64,000 bases of DNA from Algoriphagus alkaliphilus (GCF_900103735.1 NZ_FMXE01000021.1:24971-88970), one strand, 5' to 3'. Counted from the first letter of the stretch, positions 18,617-27,550 are shown. The notes: generated by a model from the letters alone, not told the origin. Numbers and translations: made by a program.

Positions 18617-19372
18617 ATGGGCTTTTGGGATAAAAAAAGGGTTTGGATCATCGGAGCTTCTTCGGGTATTGGAGAGGGATTGGTTAATATTTTAGCGGAA
18701 AATGGAGCGAGACAGCTCATATCTGCCCGAAATAATTCAAAACTCGCGGAGTTAAAAACCAATTTCCCGAAAGCAGAAATTGTTGTTCTCCCTGTAGATG
18801 TTGAGCTACTTTCTGAGCTTACAACAAAAGTTGAGGAGGCCTGGCAATTTTTTGGAGGCTTGGATTATGTGTTCTTAAATGCAGGAATGTCGGTAAGAGA
18901 TTTGGTGACTGAAAGCAAATTGGAAGTGGAGCGGAAAATAATGGACATCAATTTTTGGGGACCGGTGGCTATCACCAAAGCACTATTAAAAAAGCGAAAT
19001 GCTGAAACTGCGCTTCATCTGGTATTGACATCCAGTCTGAGCGGCAAATATGGAGTCCCAAAACTCGCTGCATATTCAGCCTCAAAACATGCGATGCAGG
19101 GATATTTTGATTCCTTGAGGGCAGAGACTTTTGCTACAGGTTTGTTTATTCATGTCGTCATTCCGGGATTTATCAAAACCAATATTACAGTGACAGGACT
19201 GAGAGGGGATGGAAGCAGAAGCGGGAAAATGCAGAATGCTTTGGCGGAGGGAATGGAATCAAGCGATTGTGCCAAAGGGATACTAAAAGGACTAGAAAAG
19301 GGGAAAGAGGAATTTGCAGTGGGAGGTGCTGAGCGATTTACCCTCGGACTTAACAGATTTTCCCCGGGTTGA
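18617..19372 (+). CDS. Short-chain dehydrogenase/reductase (SDR), C-terminus probably frameshifted
   Basis: 251 residues. Classical SDR NAD(P)-dependent oxidoreductase: a Rossmann loop GASSGIG (13-19), a NAG motif in LNAGMS near residue 91, the catalytic Ser in LTSSLSG near 140, and YSASK with Tyr153/Lys157. The substrate is not predictable; the overall style is DHRS7B-like. The frame ends abruptly at NRFSPG. One base later the alternative frame continues as LMKKMIRSNPLKRLKQMQKA and stops at 19443. Family members commonly end with a FFPGL-type motif and a basic tail, so one T is probably missing in the T4C4G3 run at 19358-19368. This is either a sequencing error or a recent mutation; the catalytic core is unaffected. 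Confidence 0.9.
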   Translation: MGFWDKKRVWIIGASSGIGEGLVNILAENGARQLISARNNSKLAELKTNFPKAEIVVLPVDVELLSELTTKVEEAWQFFGGLDYVFLNAGMSVRDLVTESKLEVERKIMDINFWGPVAITKALLKKRNAETALHLVLTSSLSGKYGVPKLAAYSASKHAMQGYFDSLRAETFATGLFIHVVIPGFIKTNITVTGLRGDGSRSGKMQNALAEGMESSDCAKGILKGLEKGKEEFAVGGAERFTLGLNRFSPG

Positions 19373-19443
19373 TGAAAAAAATGATCAGATCCAATCCGCT
19401 GAAACGGCTTAAGCAAATGCAAAAAGCAATCTTTGCAAAATAA
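19369..19443 (+). other. Out-of-frame C-terminal tail of the SDR gene
   Basis: 24 codons plus TAA in a different frame from the SDR gene, directly abutting its stop. The tail is basic and amphipathic, as expected for the SDR C-terminus. Restoring one T upstream would give a protein of about 276 residues ending AIFAK. Confidence 0.6.
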
Positions 19444-19472
19444 GGCTACTGGATAATTTGTACGGTCCGAAG

Positions 19473-19967
19473 TTAAAATTGAATCAGCACCTGATTTTTC
19501 TCCACGCTTTGTTTCAGTGCTACTTTTACATCTTTGACGACCCCGTCTCCCGGAGATTTGATGATATTTTCCATCTTCATGGCTTCCAAAATCAGGACTA
19601 CATCGCCCTTTTTTACTTCGTCTCCAGGCTTTACTTTCAGGTCTAAAATCAAGCCCGGCATGGGGGCTTTGATGTCTTTTATCGCTCCGTTTCCCGCTGC
19701 ACTCATTCCCATTTGCTCTAAAAGCAGGTCGAATCGATCTTTAAGCTGAAGGGTAGCAGTTTTGTGGCCAATTCGAATCTGCAGGCTTTTTGTATCTCGG
19801 TCAATTGACAGCAATTCCGCTTCAATGGATTCATTTCCCCGGATCAAATGGACTTTTCGATCTCCTATCCATTTCAAATCCCAAGAAATCGGTTTTTGGT
19901 TTACATTGATTAAATCCTCGGTTTTTTCTACCGAATGGGGGGCGTTTTGAAGGATTACTGAAAACAT
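19473..19967 (-). CDS. Biotin carboxyl carrier protein (biotin/lipoyl-binding domain)
   Basis: 164 residues. The C-terminal half is a biotinyl domain: the APMPGLILDLKVKPGDEVKK lead-in and the EAMKMEN motif, whose Lys131 is the biotinylation site. It carries CO2 between a biotin carboxylase and a carboxyltransferase. The N-terminal ~90 residues form the linker/BT-like portion seen in acyl-CoA carboxylase and methylmalonyl-CoA decarboxylase carriers. No carboxylase or transferase subunit is adjacent, so the complex it serves (acyl-CoA carboxylase, or a decarboxylase) cannot be settled here. Convergent with the SDR gene and divergent from the M1 peptidase. Confidence 0.92.
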   Translation of the reverse strand: MFSVILQNAPHSVEKTEDLINVNQKPISWDLKWIGDRKVHLIRGNESIEAELLSIDRDTKSLQIRIGHKTATLQLKDRFDLLLEQMGMSAAGNGAIKDIKAPMPGLILDLKVKPGDEVKKGDVVLILEAMKMENIIKSPGDGVVKDVKVALKQSVEKNQVLIQF

Positions 19968-20033
19968 TCCTGCTATTTTGGGTGTGAATATACAGCTACA
20001 GAATCAAATGCTCCGTAGAGATTTCTTCCAAAT

Positions 20034-22658
20034 ATGATACAAATGCAATCGACACCAAAGAAAATCTTGATGACTTGCCTGACTTTTGGCAGCTTGTCTT
20101 TGGCCCTTTTTACAGTTTCCTGCAAATCAGAAAAATCTGCACTGGTTCAGAATTCCGAGAATTCAGCCGTGGCTGAAGCTTCACCTGAAGCCCGGATTGA
20201 CAGTGCAAAATTACTGCGAATGATCCGTGAGAAAAATGCTGAAATAGCAGGATATCAGCCCAGTGCAAAGCGGGATTTTGACTTGCTTCACACTGAGCTG
20301 GATTTGGCTTTTGACTGGTCAAATCAGGCAGTTATAGGAAGGGCCAAGTTGAAGTTAACTCCCTATTTCTATCCTCAAAAGGAGTTGGTCCTTGATGCCA
20401 AAGACTTCGAAGTTGGGGCGATTTATCTTCTGAACGGGGAAGCCCAAAGCAAGCTGAATTATCGATACGATGAAAAGCAGTTGCGTATTTACCTTCCCGA
20501 ACTATTCACTTCCAAGGACACCATTCAGGTTGAGATCAATTACATCGCATTTCCTGACAGGAATTCCGGTTCGGGAAGTGAGGCAATTACCGATACCAAA
20601 GGCCTGTATTTTATTGATCCCTTAGACACGATTCCGGGTAAGCCAACCATGATCTGGACACAGGGCGAGACCGAACACAACAGCAAGTGGTTTCCGACGA
20701 TTGACAAACCCAATGAGCGATTTACACAGCTCTTCAAATTGACCGTTCCGGATTCGATGGTTTCGATCAGCAATGGAGTATTGGTAAAGCAGGAAAAACT
20801 GGAGAATGGGCTGCGAAAGGATTATTGGGAAATGAAATTGCCGCATGCGCCATATTTGGCGGCTATTGCGGTCGGGAATTTTGGAAAGGTGGAGGCAAAA
20901 TGGAAAAATATTCCACTGGGATATTATGTTGAAAAGGGCTTCGAAAAGGGTGCTGCAATGGTATTTGAAAACACGCCTGAGATGATCGGGTTATTCGAAG
21001 AAAAGCTGGGGGTTGACTTTCCATGGCCAAAATACGATCAGATTGTAGTGCGGGATTTCGTCTCAGGGGCAATGGAGAATACCACAGCGTCGATTTTCAT
21101 GGAAGAATTGCGATTGGATGAGCGGGAAGCGATTGATTCGGAGTGGGATTACATCATCGCTCATGAGCTTTTTCATCAGTGGTTTGGAGATCTGGTTACC
21201 ACAGAGTCATGGGCCAATCTGACTTTGAACGAGGCCTTTGCCAACTACGGTGAGTATCTCTGGAATGAACATAAGTATGGAAAAGATCAGGCGGCCCTTA
21301 AGTTGGTGACTGAGATGGAGGGTTATTTTGCAGAATCAGAATCCAAGCAAGTGGACCTGATTCGGTTTGATTATGCCGATTCTGAGGACATGTTTGATTC
21401 ACACAGCTACAACAAGGGGGGTGTTGTTTTACACATGCTCAGGCAACATTTAGGAGATGAAGCTTTTTTTAAAGGATTGAATCTTTATTTGAAACAGCAT
21501 GCTTTCCAGTCGGTGGAGATTCACGATTTGAGGCTGGCGTTTGAGCGGGTAAGCGGACAGGATCTCAATTGGTTTTTCAATCAGTGGTTTTTGGACAAAG
21601 GACATCCTGAGCTATTTTTCGAAGTTGATTATTCGCAGCCTGAAAATATTCTTCTGACTGTGTACCAAGTTCAGGATTTAGAAAACTTACCCCTGTATCA
21701 GCTTCCCATTGAAGTGAGTTGGTATGAGGGCAAAAGCCGGAAATCCAAAAAATTTCAGATGACAAGTTCGTTCCAGCAGTTTGCCTTAGAAAATGAATTT
21801 CCGGTGACCCAGGTTTATATTGATGAAGGGAAAAATTTGTTGGCAAGAAGAAATCAAGAAATCAGTACAGCTCAATACGCACTTCAGTTCAAAGAATCAA
21901 CTCTTGGTGTGGCAAGGTATGAGGCATTGGATAGTTTGGTTTCAAGGGAGGCTAAAGATTACCTGATTGAGATTTTACCCATTGCAGTTAGGGATTCTTT
22001 TTGGTCAGTAAGGGAAAATGCATTGGGCTTTATGCAAAATGATCCGGAATGGAGAAATCAAATTCAGGGCTTGGAGGACATGGTTTATGAACTGGCAGAA
22101 AAAGATCCTAAAAATTCGGTCAAGGCGGCTGCGATAGATCTATTGGCGGCATGGGATCCTGATAAATATCAAATGGCTTTTCTTCGCTTAGCAAATGAGC
22201 AATCCTATTTGGTGGCAAGTTCAGCATTGATGGGATTGGTAAGGGCAGAGGAGAATCCTGTGGACGCTGCGGTGATTGAAAGATTTGTTGGAGAAAGAAA
22301 CTTCAGGATGATAATTCCAGTGGCGGAATATTATATTTTACAAAAAGTAAAAAGTAAGGGCCCGTGGTTTTTGGATCGGGTAGATCAACTGTCAGGCGAG
22401 GGACTATATTTCTATCTGGGATATTTTAGCGAATATTTCTCCAGATTCCCAGAGGAGGGAAAAGATCAAGCGGTTAGGAAACTATTTCATCTTTTAGAAA
22501 AGGATTCGAAAAGTTTTGTTCGATTGGGAGCTTTTCAGGCACTAATGGGATTTGCTGATGAGGAAGCAGTGATCAAAAAGTTAAATCAGGTGGTCCTAAC
22601 TGAAAAAGATGAAAAACTTAAAAACTATTACAATTATTTCCTTGAAGCACTCAACTGA
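20034..22658 (+). CDS. M1 family zinc aminopeptidase, lipoprotein
   Basis: 874 residues. The N-terminal lipoprotein signal ends ALFTVSC (Cys30), so it is exported and membrane-anchored. A second ATG three codons in (20043) is also possible. Gluzincin aminopeptidase marks are intact: GAMEN at 345-349, the zinc site HELFH at 377-381 followed after 18 residues by Glu400 in LNEAF, and a downstream Tyr region DSHSYNKGGVVLHMLRQHLG. The C-terminal ~270 residues are helical and look like the HEAT-like domain. It removes N-terminal residues from peptides, probably in the periplasm for nutrition. A single-gene unit ended by a hairpin that overlaps its stop codon. Confidence 0.95.
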   Translation: MIQMQSTPKKILMTCLTFGSLSLALFTVSCKSEKSALVQNSENSAVAEASPEARIDSAKLLRMIREKNAEIAGYQPSAKRDFDLLHTELDLAFDWSNQAVIGRAKLKLTPYFYPQKELVLDAKDFEVGAIYLLNGEAQSKLNYRYDEKQLRIYLPELFTSKDTIQVEINYIAFPDRNSGSGSEAITDTKGLYFIDPLDTIPGKPTMIWTQGETEHNSKWFPTIDKPNERFTQLFKLTVPDSMVSISNGVLVKQEKLENGLRKDYWEMKLPHAPYLAAIAVGNFGKVEAKWKNIPLGYYVEKGFEKGAAMVFENTPEMIGLFEEKLGVDFPWPKYDQIVVRDFVSGAMENTTASIFMEELRLDEREAIDSEWDYIIAHELFHQWFGDLVTTESWANLTLNEAFANYGEYLWNEHKYGKDQAALKLVTEMEGYFAESESKQVDLIRFDYADSEDMFDSHSYNKGGVVLHMLRQHLGDEAFFKGLNLYLKQHAFQSVEIHDLRLAFERVSGQDLNWFFNQWFLDKGHPELFFEVDYSQPENILLTVYQVQDLENLPLYQLPIEVSWYEGKSRKSKKFQMTSSFQQFALENEFPVTQVYIDEGKNLLARRNQEISTAQYALQFKESTLGVARYEALDSLVSREAKDYLIEILPIAVRDSFWSVRENALGFMQNDPEWRNQIQGLEDMVYELAEKDPKNSVKAAAIDLLAAWDPDKYQMAFLRLANEQSYLVASSALMGLVRAEENPVDAAVIERFVGERNFRMIIPVAEYYILQKVKSKGPWFLDRVDQLSGEGLYFYLGYFSEYFSRFPEEGKDQAVRKLFHLLEKDSKSFVRLGAFQALMGFADEEAVIKKLNQVVLTEKDEKLKNYYNYFLEALN

Positions 22659-22680
22659 AAAAATTAATCAGTTGATTTTT
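22651..22680 (+). terminator. Terminator of the M1 peptidase gene
   Basis: The arms TCAACTG (22651-22657) and CAGTTGA (22669-22675) are followed by TTTTT. The left arm contains the stop codon. The stem is short, so confidence is moderate. Confidence 0.6.
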
Positions 22681-22732
22681 AAATCATTGAATTACAACAC
22701 GTGAAAAAGTTATCAAATTTGGTGGTCATCCT

Positions 22733-22762
22733 TTGATACTTTGACAAAAGGCTATAATTTTG
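22733..22762 (+). promoter_or_regulatory. Promoter of the tRNA-Tyr-Gly-Thr-tuf unit
   Basis: The -33 TTG at 22733-22735 and -7 TAATTTTG at 22755-22762 are separated by 19 bases, matching the Bacteroidota consensus exactly. Transcription would begin near 22769, about 45 bases before the mature tRNA-Tyr. Confidence 0.8.
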
Positions 22763-22813
22763 CCATCCGTTAAGACCACTAGGGTTCAATCCCCAAGAGA
22801 TTTTAGCGCAGTT

Positions 22814-22896
22814 GGGGGAATACCAAAGCGGCCAACTGGGACGGACTGTAAATCCGTTGACTTATGTCTTCACAGGTTCGAATCCTGTTTCCCCCA
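22814..22896 (+). tRNA. tRNA-Tyr (GTA)
   Basis: 83 bases, class II with a long variable arm. The acceptor stem GGGGGAA pairs with TTCCCCC, with discriminator A. The anticodon GTA is at 22848-22850 in the stem GGACT/AATCC region, and the T loop GGTTCGAATCC is present. CCA is not encoded. First RNA of the tRNA cluster before tuf. Confidence 0.97.
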
Positions 22897-22901
22897 CGTG
22901 A

Positions 22902-22934
22902 TTGCCCGAATGCGAAATTTTTTATCTAGTTTTG
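22902..22934 (+). promoter_or_regulatory. Second promoter, upstream of tRNA-Gly
   Basis: TTG at 22902-22904 and TAGTTTTG at 22927-22934 are spaced by 22 bases, within the accepted range. It lies in the gap between tRNA-Tyr and tRNA-Gly and would give extra transcription of tRNA-Gly, tRNA-Thr and tuf. Confidence 0.6.
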
Positions 22935-22967
22935 CAGGGCTAAAAAAATCCGGTACGCCGGTTACAA

Positions 22968-23040
22968 GCGGGAGTAGCTCAGTTGGTAGAGCGGCAGCCT
23001 TCCAAGCTGCAGGTCGCGGGTTCGAGCCTCGTCTCCCGCT
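22968..23040 (+). tRNA. tRNA-Gly (TCC)
   Basis: 73 bases. The acceptor GCGGGAG pairs with CTCCCGC, with discriminator T as usual for Gly. D-arm AGCTCAGTTGGTAGAGC; anticodon stem GCAGC/GCTGC with loop CTTCCAA, anticodon TCC at 23001-23003; T arm GCGGGTTCGAGCCTCGT. CCA is not encoded. Confidence 0.97.
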
Positions 23041-23074
23041 CTTTCTTTTCTTTCGGGAAATTAAAGGGCAAAAA

Positions 23075-23146
23075 GCCGACGTAGCTCAGGGGTAGAGTAC
23101 TTCCTTGGTAAGGAAGGGGTCACGGGTTCAATTCCCGTCGTTGGCT
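23075..23146 (+). tRNA. tRNA-Thr (GGT)
   Basis: 72 bases. The acceptor GCCGACG pairs with CGTTGGC. Anticodon stem CTTCC/GGAAG with loop TTGGTAA, anticodon GGT at 23107-23109; T arm ACGGGTTCAATTCCCGT. It lies 59 bases before tuf and is presumably processed from the same transcript. Confidence 0.97.
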
Positions 23147-23205
23147 CAATTACAGAGAATTATTATCTAAACATATCTTTAAACTTAAACTGAGGATTTT
23201 CACGC

Positions 23206-24393
23206 ATGGCAAAAGCAACCTTCGACCGTTCCAAGCCGCACGTTAACATCGGTACGATTGGACACGTAGACCATGGCAAAACAACCCTGACTGCCGCCAT
23301 CACTACCGTATTGGCTAAAAAAGGTCTTTCTGAATTGAGAGATTTCTCTTCAATTGATAACGCTCCTGAAGAGAAAGAAAGAGGTATTACTATCAATACT
23401 TCACACGTAGAATATCAGACTGAAAACAGGCACTACGCTCACGTAGATTGCCCTGGTCACGCTGACTACGTTAAAAACATGGTAACTGGTGCTGCCCAGA
23501 TGGACGGTGCTATCCTTGTAGTAGCTGCAACTGACGGCCCAATGCCTCAGACTAGAGAGCACATCCTATTGGCTCGTCAGGTAGGTGTACCTCAGCTTGT
23601 AGTATTTATGAACAAAGTCGACATGGTTGACGATCCTGAGCTTCTTGAGCTAGTGGAAATGGAAATCAGAGAACTTCTTTCATTCTATGATTTTGACGGA
23701 GACAACATTCCAGTAATCGCTGGATCTGCACTTGGAGCCTTGAATGGTGAAGATAAGTGGGTTGAATCTGTTATGGAGTTGATGAACGCAGTAGATTCAT
23801 TCATTCCGATTCCTCCTCGTTTGGTTGACAAAGATTTCTTGATGCCGGTTGAAGACGTATTCTCGATCACAGGTCGTGGTACTGTAGCTACAGGTAGAAT
23901 CGAAAGAGGTGTAATCAACTCTGGCGAACCGGTTGACATTATCGGTATGGGTGCAGAAGGCTTGAAGTCTACAGTTACTGGTGTTGAGATGTTCCGTAAA
24001 ATCCTTGATAGAGGAGAAGCTGGTGATAACGTAGGTCTATTGCTTAGAGGTATTGAAAAATCACAGATTAAGCGTGGTATGATTATCTGTAAGCCAGGAT
24101 CTGTGAAGCCTCACGCTCACTTTAAGGCTGAAGTTTATGTTCTTTCAAAAGAAGAAGGTGGACGTCACACACCATTCTTCAACAAATACAGACCACAGTT
24201 CTACCTTAGAACTACGGATGTAACTGGCGAGATCAAACTTCCAGAAAACGTTGAAATGGTTATGCCAGGTGATAACGTAACTATCGAAGTTACCCTTCTT
24301 AATGCAGTGGCATTGGAAAAAGGTCTTCGATTTGCAATTAGAGAAGGTGGTAGAACAGTAGGTGCCGGTCAGGTTACCGAAATTCTTGACTAA
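23206..24393 (+). CDS. tuf: Elongation factor Tu
   Basis: 395 residues, the usual length. It delivers aminoacyl-tRNA to the ribosomal A site and hydrolyses GTP. G-domain motifs: GHVDHGKT (19-26), DCPGH near 81, and NKVD near 136. Domains II and III follow in order, with [14 protein letters not shown] and a conserved C-terminal [20 protein letters not shown]. Codon use is strongly biased, as in other highly expressed genes here. Expressed with the tRNAs upstream and ended by a 30-bp palindromic hairpin. Confidence 0.99.
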   Translation: MAKATFDRSKPHVNIGTIGHVDHGKTTLTAAITTVLAKKGLSELRDFSSIDNAPEEKERGITINTSHVEYQTENRHYAHVDCPGHADYVKNMVTGAAQMDGAILVVAATDGPMPQTREHILLARQVGVPQLVVFMNKVDMVDDPELLELVEMEIRELLSFYDFDGDNIPVIAGSALGALNGEDKWVESVMELMNAVDSFIPIPPRLVDKDFLMPVEDVFSITGRGTVATGRIERGVINSGEPVDIIGMGAEGLKSTVTGVEMFRKILDRGEAGDNVGLLLRGIEKSQIKRGMIICKPGSVKPHAHFKAEVYVLSKEEGGRHTPFFNKYRPQFYLRTTDVTGEIKLPENVEMVMPGDNVTIEVTLLNAVALEKGLRFAIREGGRTVGAGQVTEILD

Positions 24394-24416
24394 TCATACT
24401 TAATTACAAGTAAACT

Positions 24417-24450
24417 ATGCGATCCCAAATTAATTTGGGATCGCATTTGT
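24417..24450 (+). terminator. tuf terminator, 30-bp perfect palindrome
   Basis: Positions 24417-24446 form a perfect inverted repeat with no loop spacer (centre AATTAATT), followed by a short T-rich tail. The hairpin would need to open a few central bases. It separates tuf from the next promoter, whose -33 element lies just inside its tail. Confidence 0.8.
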
Positions 24451-24476
24451 TTCTAAAGACATTATTCCTAATTTTG
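24447..24476 (+). promoter_or_regulatory. Promoter of tRNA-Trp-secE-nusG-rplKAJL
   Basis: TTG at 24447-24449 and TAATTTTG at 24469-24476 have a 19-base spacer, an ideal Bacteroidota promoter. It begins immediately at the end of the tuf terminator, so the two units are insulated by the minimum distance. Confidence 0.82.
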
Positions 24477-24504
24477 CGTTCCCATTTACGGAGCGTTCAT
24501 TCAT

Positions 24505-24575
24505 ACGGGCATAGTTCAATGGTAGAATAGCGGTCTCCAAAACCGTTGATGGGAGTTCGAATCTCTCTGCCCGTG
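24505..24575 (+). tRNA. tRNA-Trp (CCA)
   Basis: 71 bases. The acceptor ACGGGCA pairs with TGCCCGT, with discriminator G as required for Trp. The anticodon loop CTCCAAA carries CCA at 24537-24539; the stem GCGGT/ACCGT has one G-U pair. T arm GGGAGTTCGAATCTCTC. It lies 17 bases before secE, the conserved arrangement. Confidence 0.97.
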
Positions 24576-24592
24576 CAGCAAGTAAGTAGACT

Positions 24593-24781
24593 ATGAATCT
24601 TAAAAACTTTGTCCTTGAATCTTACGATGAGATGGTAAATAAGGTCACTTGGCCTAAATTTTCATCCCTTCAGAATAGTGCCGTATTGGTGTTGGTGGCA
24701 TCTCTCATTTTCGCGCTGTTTATCGGTGTGGTGGATTTGGGATTTGAGAACATCATGACATGGTTTTATGATTTATTCTAA
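24593..24781 (+). CDS. secE: Preprotein translocase subunit SecE
   Basis: 62 residues, the short single-span form of SecE. The cytoplasmic amphipathic helix holds the conserved VTWPKFSSLQNSA (about 18-30), then one membrane helix VLVLVASLIFALFIGVVDLG. It clamps SecY in the SecYEG channel; secY is in this window at 52880. Lies between tRNA-Trp and nusG as in most bacteria. Confidence 0.97.
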   Translation: MNLKNFVLESYDEMVNKVTWPKFSSLQNSAVLVLVASLIFALFIGVVDLGFENIMTWFYDLF

Positions 24782-24794
24782 TTGACATTACAGA

Positions 24795-25352
24795 ATGGCT
24801 GAACATAAGTGGTACGTACTCAGAGTAGTAGCAGGACAGGAGAAGAAGACCAAGACTTATTTGGATAATGAAATCCAAAGACAGAAAATTGGCGAGTTTA
24901 TTCCTGAAGTTCTGATTCCTTCTGAGAAGGTATATGAAATGCGAAATGGCAAAAAGCGTGTCCGAGAGAGAAATTTCTTTCCGGGATATGTTTTGGTCAA
25001 TGCAGATCTTTCCAACGGTGAAGCCAATCACGTAATAACGAGTATCCCGGGTGTCATCGGGTTTCTTGGATCAAACCATGGGGGAGCTTCCAAAACCCCT
25101 GAACCGTTACGCCAATCAGAAATCAACCGTATTTTAGGTAAGGTTGAGGAGATTGATGAGTTTGCCGAGAAGCAGGACACACCATTTATAGTAGGAGAGG
25201 CCGTAAAAGTAATGGACGGTCCCTTCAGTGGTTTCACTGGGACAATTGAGGAGATATTTGAGGAGAAGAAGAAGCTTAATGTTATGGTTAAGATCTTCGG
25301 CCGAAATACTCCTGTTGAATTAAACTTTATACAAGTAGAAAAACAAGACTAA
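24795..25352 (+). CDS. nusG: Transcription termination/antitermination factor NusG
   Basis: 185 residues. The NGN domain begins [20 protein letters not shown] and contains [10 protein letters not shown] near residue 55. The C-terminal KOW domain (about 130-180) has [20 protein letters not shown]. It binds RNA polymerase, controlling pausing and coupling transcription to translation. Located between secE and rplK, the conserved place. Confidence 0.98.
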   Translation: MAEHKWYVLRVVAGQEKKTKTYLDNEIQRQKIGEFIPEVLIPSEKVYEMRNGKKRVRERNFFPGYVLVNADLSNGEANHVITSIPGVIGFLGSNHGGASKTPEPLRQSEINRILGKVEEIDEFAEKQDTPFIVGEAVKVMDGPFSGFTGTIEEIFEEKKKLNVMVKIFGRNTPVELNFIQVEKQD

Positions 25353-25355
25353 GCA

Positions 25356-25799
25356 ATGGCTAAGGAAATCACTGGTTATGTAAAACTGCAGGTGAAAGGT
25401 GGCCAGGCTAATCCGTCACCTCCAGTAGGTCCAGCTCTTGGTTCCAAGGGTTTGAACATTATGGAGTTCTGTAAGCAGTTCAACGCACGGACCCAAGAAA
25501 AAATGGGCACGGTGCTTCCGGTACTGATTACGGTTTTTTCTGACAAGTCTTTTGAGTTTGTGGTAAAAACTCCACCGGCAGCCAATTTGCTGTTGGAAGC
25601 TGCAAAAATCAAAAGCGGTTCAGCGGAACCAAATAGAAAGAAAGTAGGATCAGTTACCTGGGATCAGGTAAAGGTGATTGCTGAGACGAAAATGCCTGAC
25701 CTAAATGCTTTCAGAATTGAGTCTGCCATGAAAATGGTAGCTGGTACTGCACGAAGCATGGGTATAACAGTATCTGGTAAAGCCCCTTGGGAAGTATAA
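25356..25799 (+). CDS. rplK: 50S ribosomal protein L11
   Basis: 147 residues. Contains the family phrases [20 protein letters not shown] (about 11-30) with the proline switch, [11 protein letters not shown], and the rRNA-binding C-terminal domain ([31 protein letters not shown]). It forms the GTPase-associated centre with 23S rRNA and L10. Starts 3 bases after nusG. Confidence 0.98.
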   Translation: MAKEITGYVKLQVKGGQANPSPPVGPALGSKGLNIMEFCKQFNARTQEKMGTVLPVLITVFSDKSFEFVVKTPPAANLLLEAAKIKSGSAEPNRKKVGSVTWDQVKVIAETKMPDLNAFRIESAMKMVAGTARSMGITVSGKAPWEV

Positions 25800-25809
25800 A
25801 TAAAAAACA

Positions 25810-26508
25810 ATGGCTAAGTTAACAAAAAAGCAAAAAGAAGCTCTTTCTAAGTACGACGCAAGCCAAGTGTACTCCCTGGAGGCAGCTTCTTCACTCGTTA
25901 AGGAAATTACTCTGACAAAGTTTGATGCATCTGTGGATGTTGACGTTCGTTTAGGCGTCGATCCCCGGAAGGCTGATCAAATGGTACGAGGTGTAGTAGC
26001 ACTTCCTCACGGTACAGGCAAAGACATCAAAGTATTGGTTCTTTGTACTCCTGACAAAGCAGCAGAAGCAACTGAAGCAGGTGCAGATTACGTTGGTTTG
26101 GACGATTACATTGCCAAGATAGAAGGCGGATGGGTTGACATTGATGTCATCATCACGATGCCTAATGTTATGGCAAAAGTAGGTAGGTTAGGTAGAGTAT
26201 TGGGTCCTCGTGGCTTAATGCCAAACCCTAAATCAGGAACAGTTACTCTTGATGTGGCTAAGGCAGTTAGAGAAGTAAAAGCCGGTAAAATCGACTTCAA
26301 AGTTGATAAATTTGGAATTATCCATGCCGGTGTTGGAAAGGTATCTTTTTCTCCAGAGCAAATCGAAGAGAACGTGAAAGAACTTATCATGACTATCTCC
26401 AAGTTGAAGCCATCTTCTTCTAAAGGTACATATTTCAAAAGTATTCATTTGTCAAGCACAATGTCTCCGGGTATTGCTGTAGACAAGGGTAGCATTCAAG
26501 GTATTTAA
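25810..26508 (+). CDS. rplA: 50S ribosomal protein L1
   Basis: 232 residues. Shows the L1 signature: [20 protein letters not shown] near 39-58, [20 protein letters not shown] near 122-141, and a C-terminal [20 protein letters not shown]. It forms the mobile L1 stalk at the E site and in many bacteria represses its own operon; I did not identify the operator here. Confidence 0.98.
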   Translation: MAKLTKKQKEALSKYDASQVYSLEAASSLVKEITLTKFDASVDVDVRLGVDPRKADQMVRGVVALPHGTGKDIKVLVLCTPDKAAEATEAGADYVGLDDYIAKIEGGWVDIDVIITMPNVMAKVGRLGRVLGPRGLMPNPKSGTVTLDVAKAVREVKAGKIDFKVDKFGIIHAGVGKVSFSPEQIEENVKELIMTISKLKPSSSKGTYFKSIHLSSTMSPGIAVDKGSIQGI

Positions 26509-26510
26509 TC

Positions 26511-27053
26511 ATGACTAGAGACGAAAAGAAAGTTATAATCGACAGTCTGACTGAGAAACTAAAGGAAAACCCTTTCTTCTACATCACTGATGCTTCCGGA
26601 TTCTCTGTAGCTCAGGTGAATGCATTCAGAAGGACTTGTTACGAAAAAGGTGTTGAGTACAAAGTGTACAAGAATACCCTGATCGCAAAAGCTCTTGGAA
26701 ATCTGGATGCGGACTACTCCAAACTTGCGAGTGGTGCATTGAAAGGGTTCTCCGGAATTATTTTCTCAAAAGAGACTAGTAACCTACCAGCAAAAGTATT
26801 GCTGGATTTCAGAAAGAAAATAGGTAAAAAAGAGACTAGACCAGTATTTAAAGGTGCAGGTATCGATTCAGATGTGTTTCTGGGCGAAAACAACCTTGAG
26901 TTACTATCTAACCTCAAGTCTAAGCAAGAATTGCTTGGCGATCTTATCGGATTGCTTCAATCTCCTGCTAAGAATCTTGTTTCTGCATTGCAGTCAGGAC
27001 AGAACAACATTACTGGTGTTCTTAAGACTCTTGCTGAGCGAGAATCAAAATAA
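26511..27053 (+). CDS. rplJ: 50S ribosomal protein L10
   Basis: 180 residues. The N-terminal rRNA-binding domain has SVAQVNAFRRTCYEKGVEYK and VYKNTLIAKAL. The C-terminal helix (LSNLKSKQELLGDLIGLLQS then NLVSALQSGQNNITGVLKTL) binds L7/L12 dimers. Forms the base of the stalk. Begins 2 bases after rplA, so no room for a separate leader. Confidence 0.97.
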   Translation: MTRDEKKVIIDSLTEKLKENPFFYITDASGFSVAQVNAFRRTCYEKGVEYKVYKNTLIAKALGNLDADYSKLASGALKGFSGIIFSKETSNLPAKVLLDFRKKIGKKETRPVFKGAGIDSDVFLGENNLELLSNLKSKQELLGDLIGLLQSPAKNLVSALQSGQNNITGVLKTLAERESK

Positions 27054-27092
27054 TCTTATCAAATCATTCAAAAACAATTAAATAATAATACA

Positions 27093-27476
27093 ATGGCAGA
27101 TCTTACACAACTTGCAGAACAGTTGGTAAACTTGACTGTAAAAGAAGTTAAAGAATTAACAGACATCCTAAAGGATCAGTATGGCATTGAGCCTGCTGCT
27201 GCTGGTGCTATCATGGTAGCTGGTGGTGGTGCTGGTGCTGGCGAGGTTGCAGTTGAAGAAGAGAAAACATCTTTCGACGTAATCCTTAAAGCTGCTGGAG
27301 CTTCCAAGCTTGCAGTAGTGAAACTGGTTAAAGAATTAACTGGTCTTGGATTGAAAGAGGCAAAAGATCTTGTAGACAGCGCTCCTAAAGCCCTTAAAGA
27401 AGGTATTTCTAAGGACGAAGCTGAAGCTCTGAAAAAGTCTCTTGAAGAGGCTGGTGCTGAAGTAGAGATCAAATAA
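27093..27476 (+). CDS. rplL: 50S ribosomal protein L7/L12
   Basis: 127 residues. The N-terminal dimerisation helices ([20 protein letters not shown]) are followed by an Ala/Gly-rich hinge (about 35-55) and a C-terminal factor-binding domain with [20 protein letters not shown] and [20 protein letters not shown]. It recruits translational GTPases. Very strong codon bias. Followed by a terminator-like hairpin before rpoB. Confidence 0.98.
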   Translation: MADLTQLAEQLVNLTVKEVKELTDILKDQYGIEPAAAGAIMVAGGGAGAGEVAVEEEKTSFDVILKAAGASKLAVVKLVKELTGLGLKEAKDLVDSAPKALKEGISKDEAEALKKSLEEAGAEVEIK

Positions 27477-27514
27477 TTTGCTGATTTCGCGCCATTAGGT
27501 TCGAAATTAGCCCC

Positions 27515-27550
27515 AAGACCTGACTTATTAAGTCAGGTCTTTTCCTGTTT
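27515..27550 (+). terminator. Terminator/attenuator between rplL and rpoB
   Basis: A perfect 12-bp stem (AAGACCTGACTT at 27515-27526 with 27530-27541) closes a 3-base loop and is followed by TTTCCTGTTT. No convincing promoter lies between it and rpoB, so it is probably a partial terminator that sets the ribosomal-protein to RNA-polymerase ratio, like the rplL-rpoB attenuator known in enterobacteria. Confidence 0.82.

Noticed and set aside
20034..20042. Alternative start of the M1 peptidase at 20043
   Set aside because: Both starts leave the lipobox intact; cannot be decided from sequence, so the longer form was kept.
22760..23095. 111-codon plus-strand ORF
   Set aside because: It runs straight through tRNA-Tyr and tRNA-Gly and has no protein-like composition; it is a chance frame over RNA genes.
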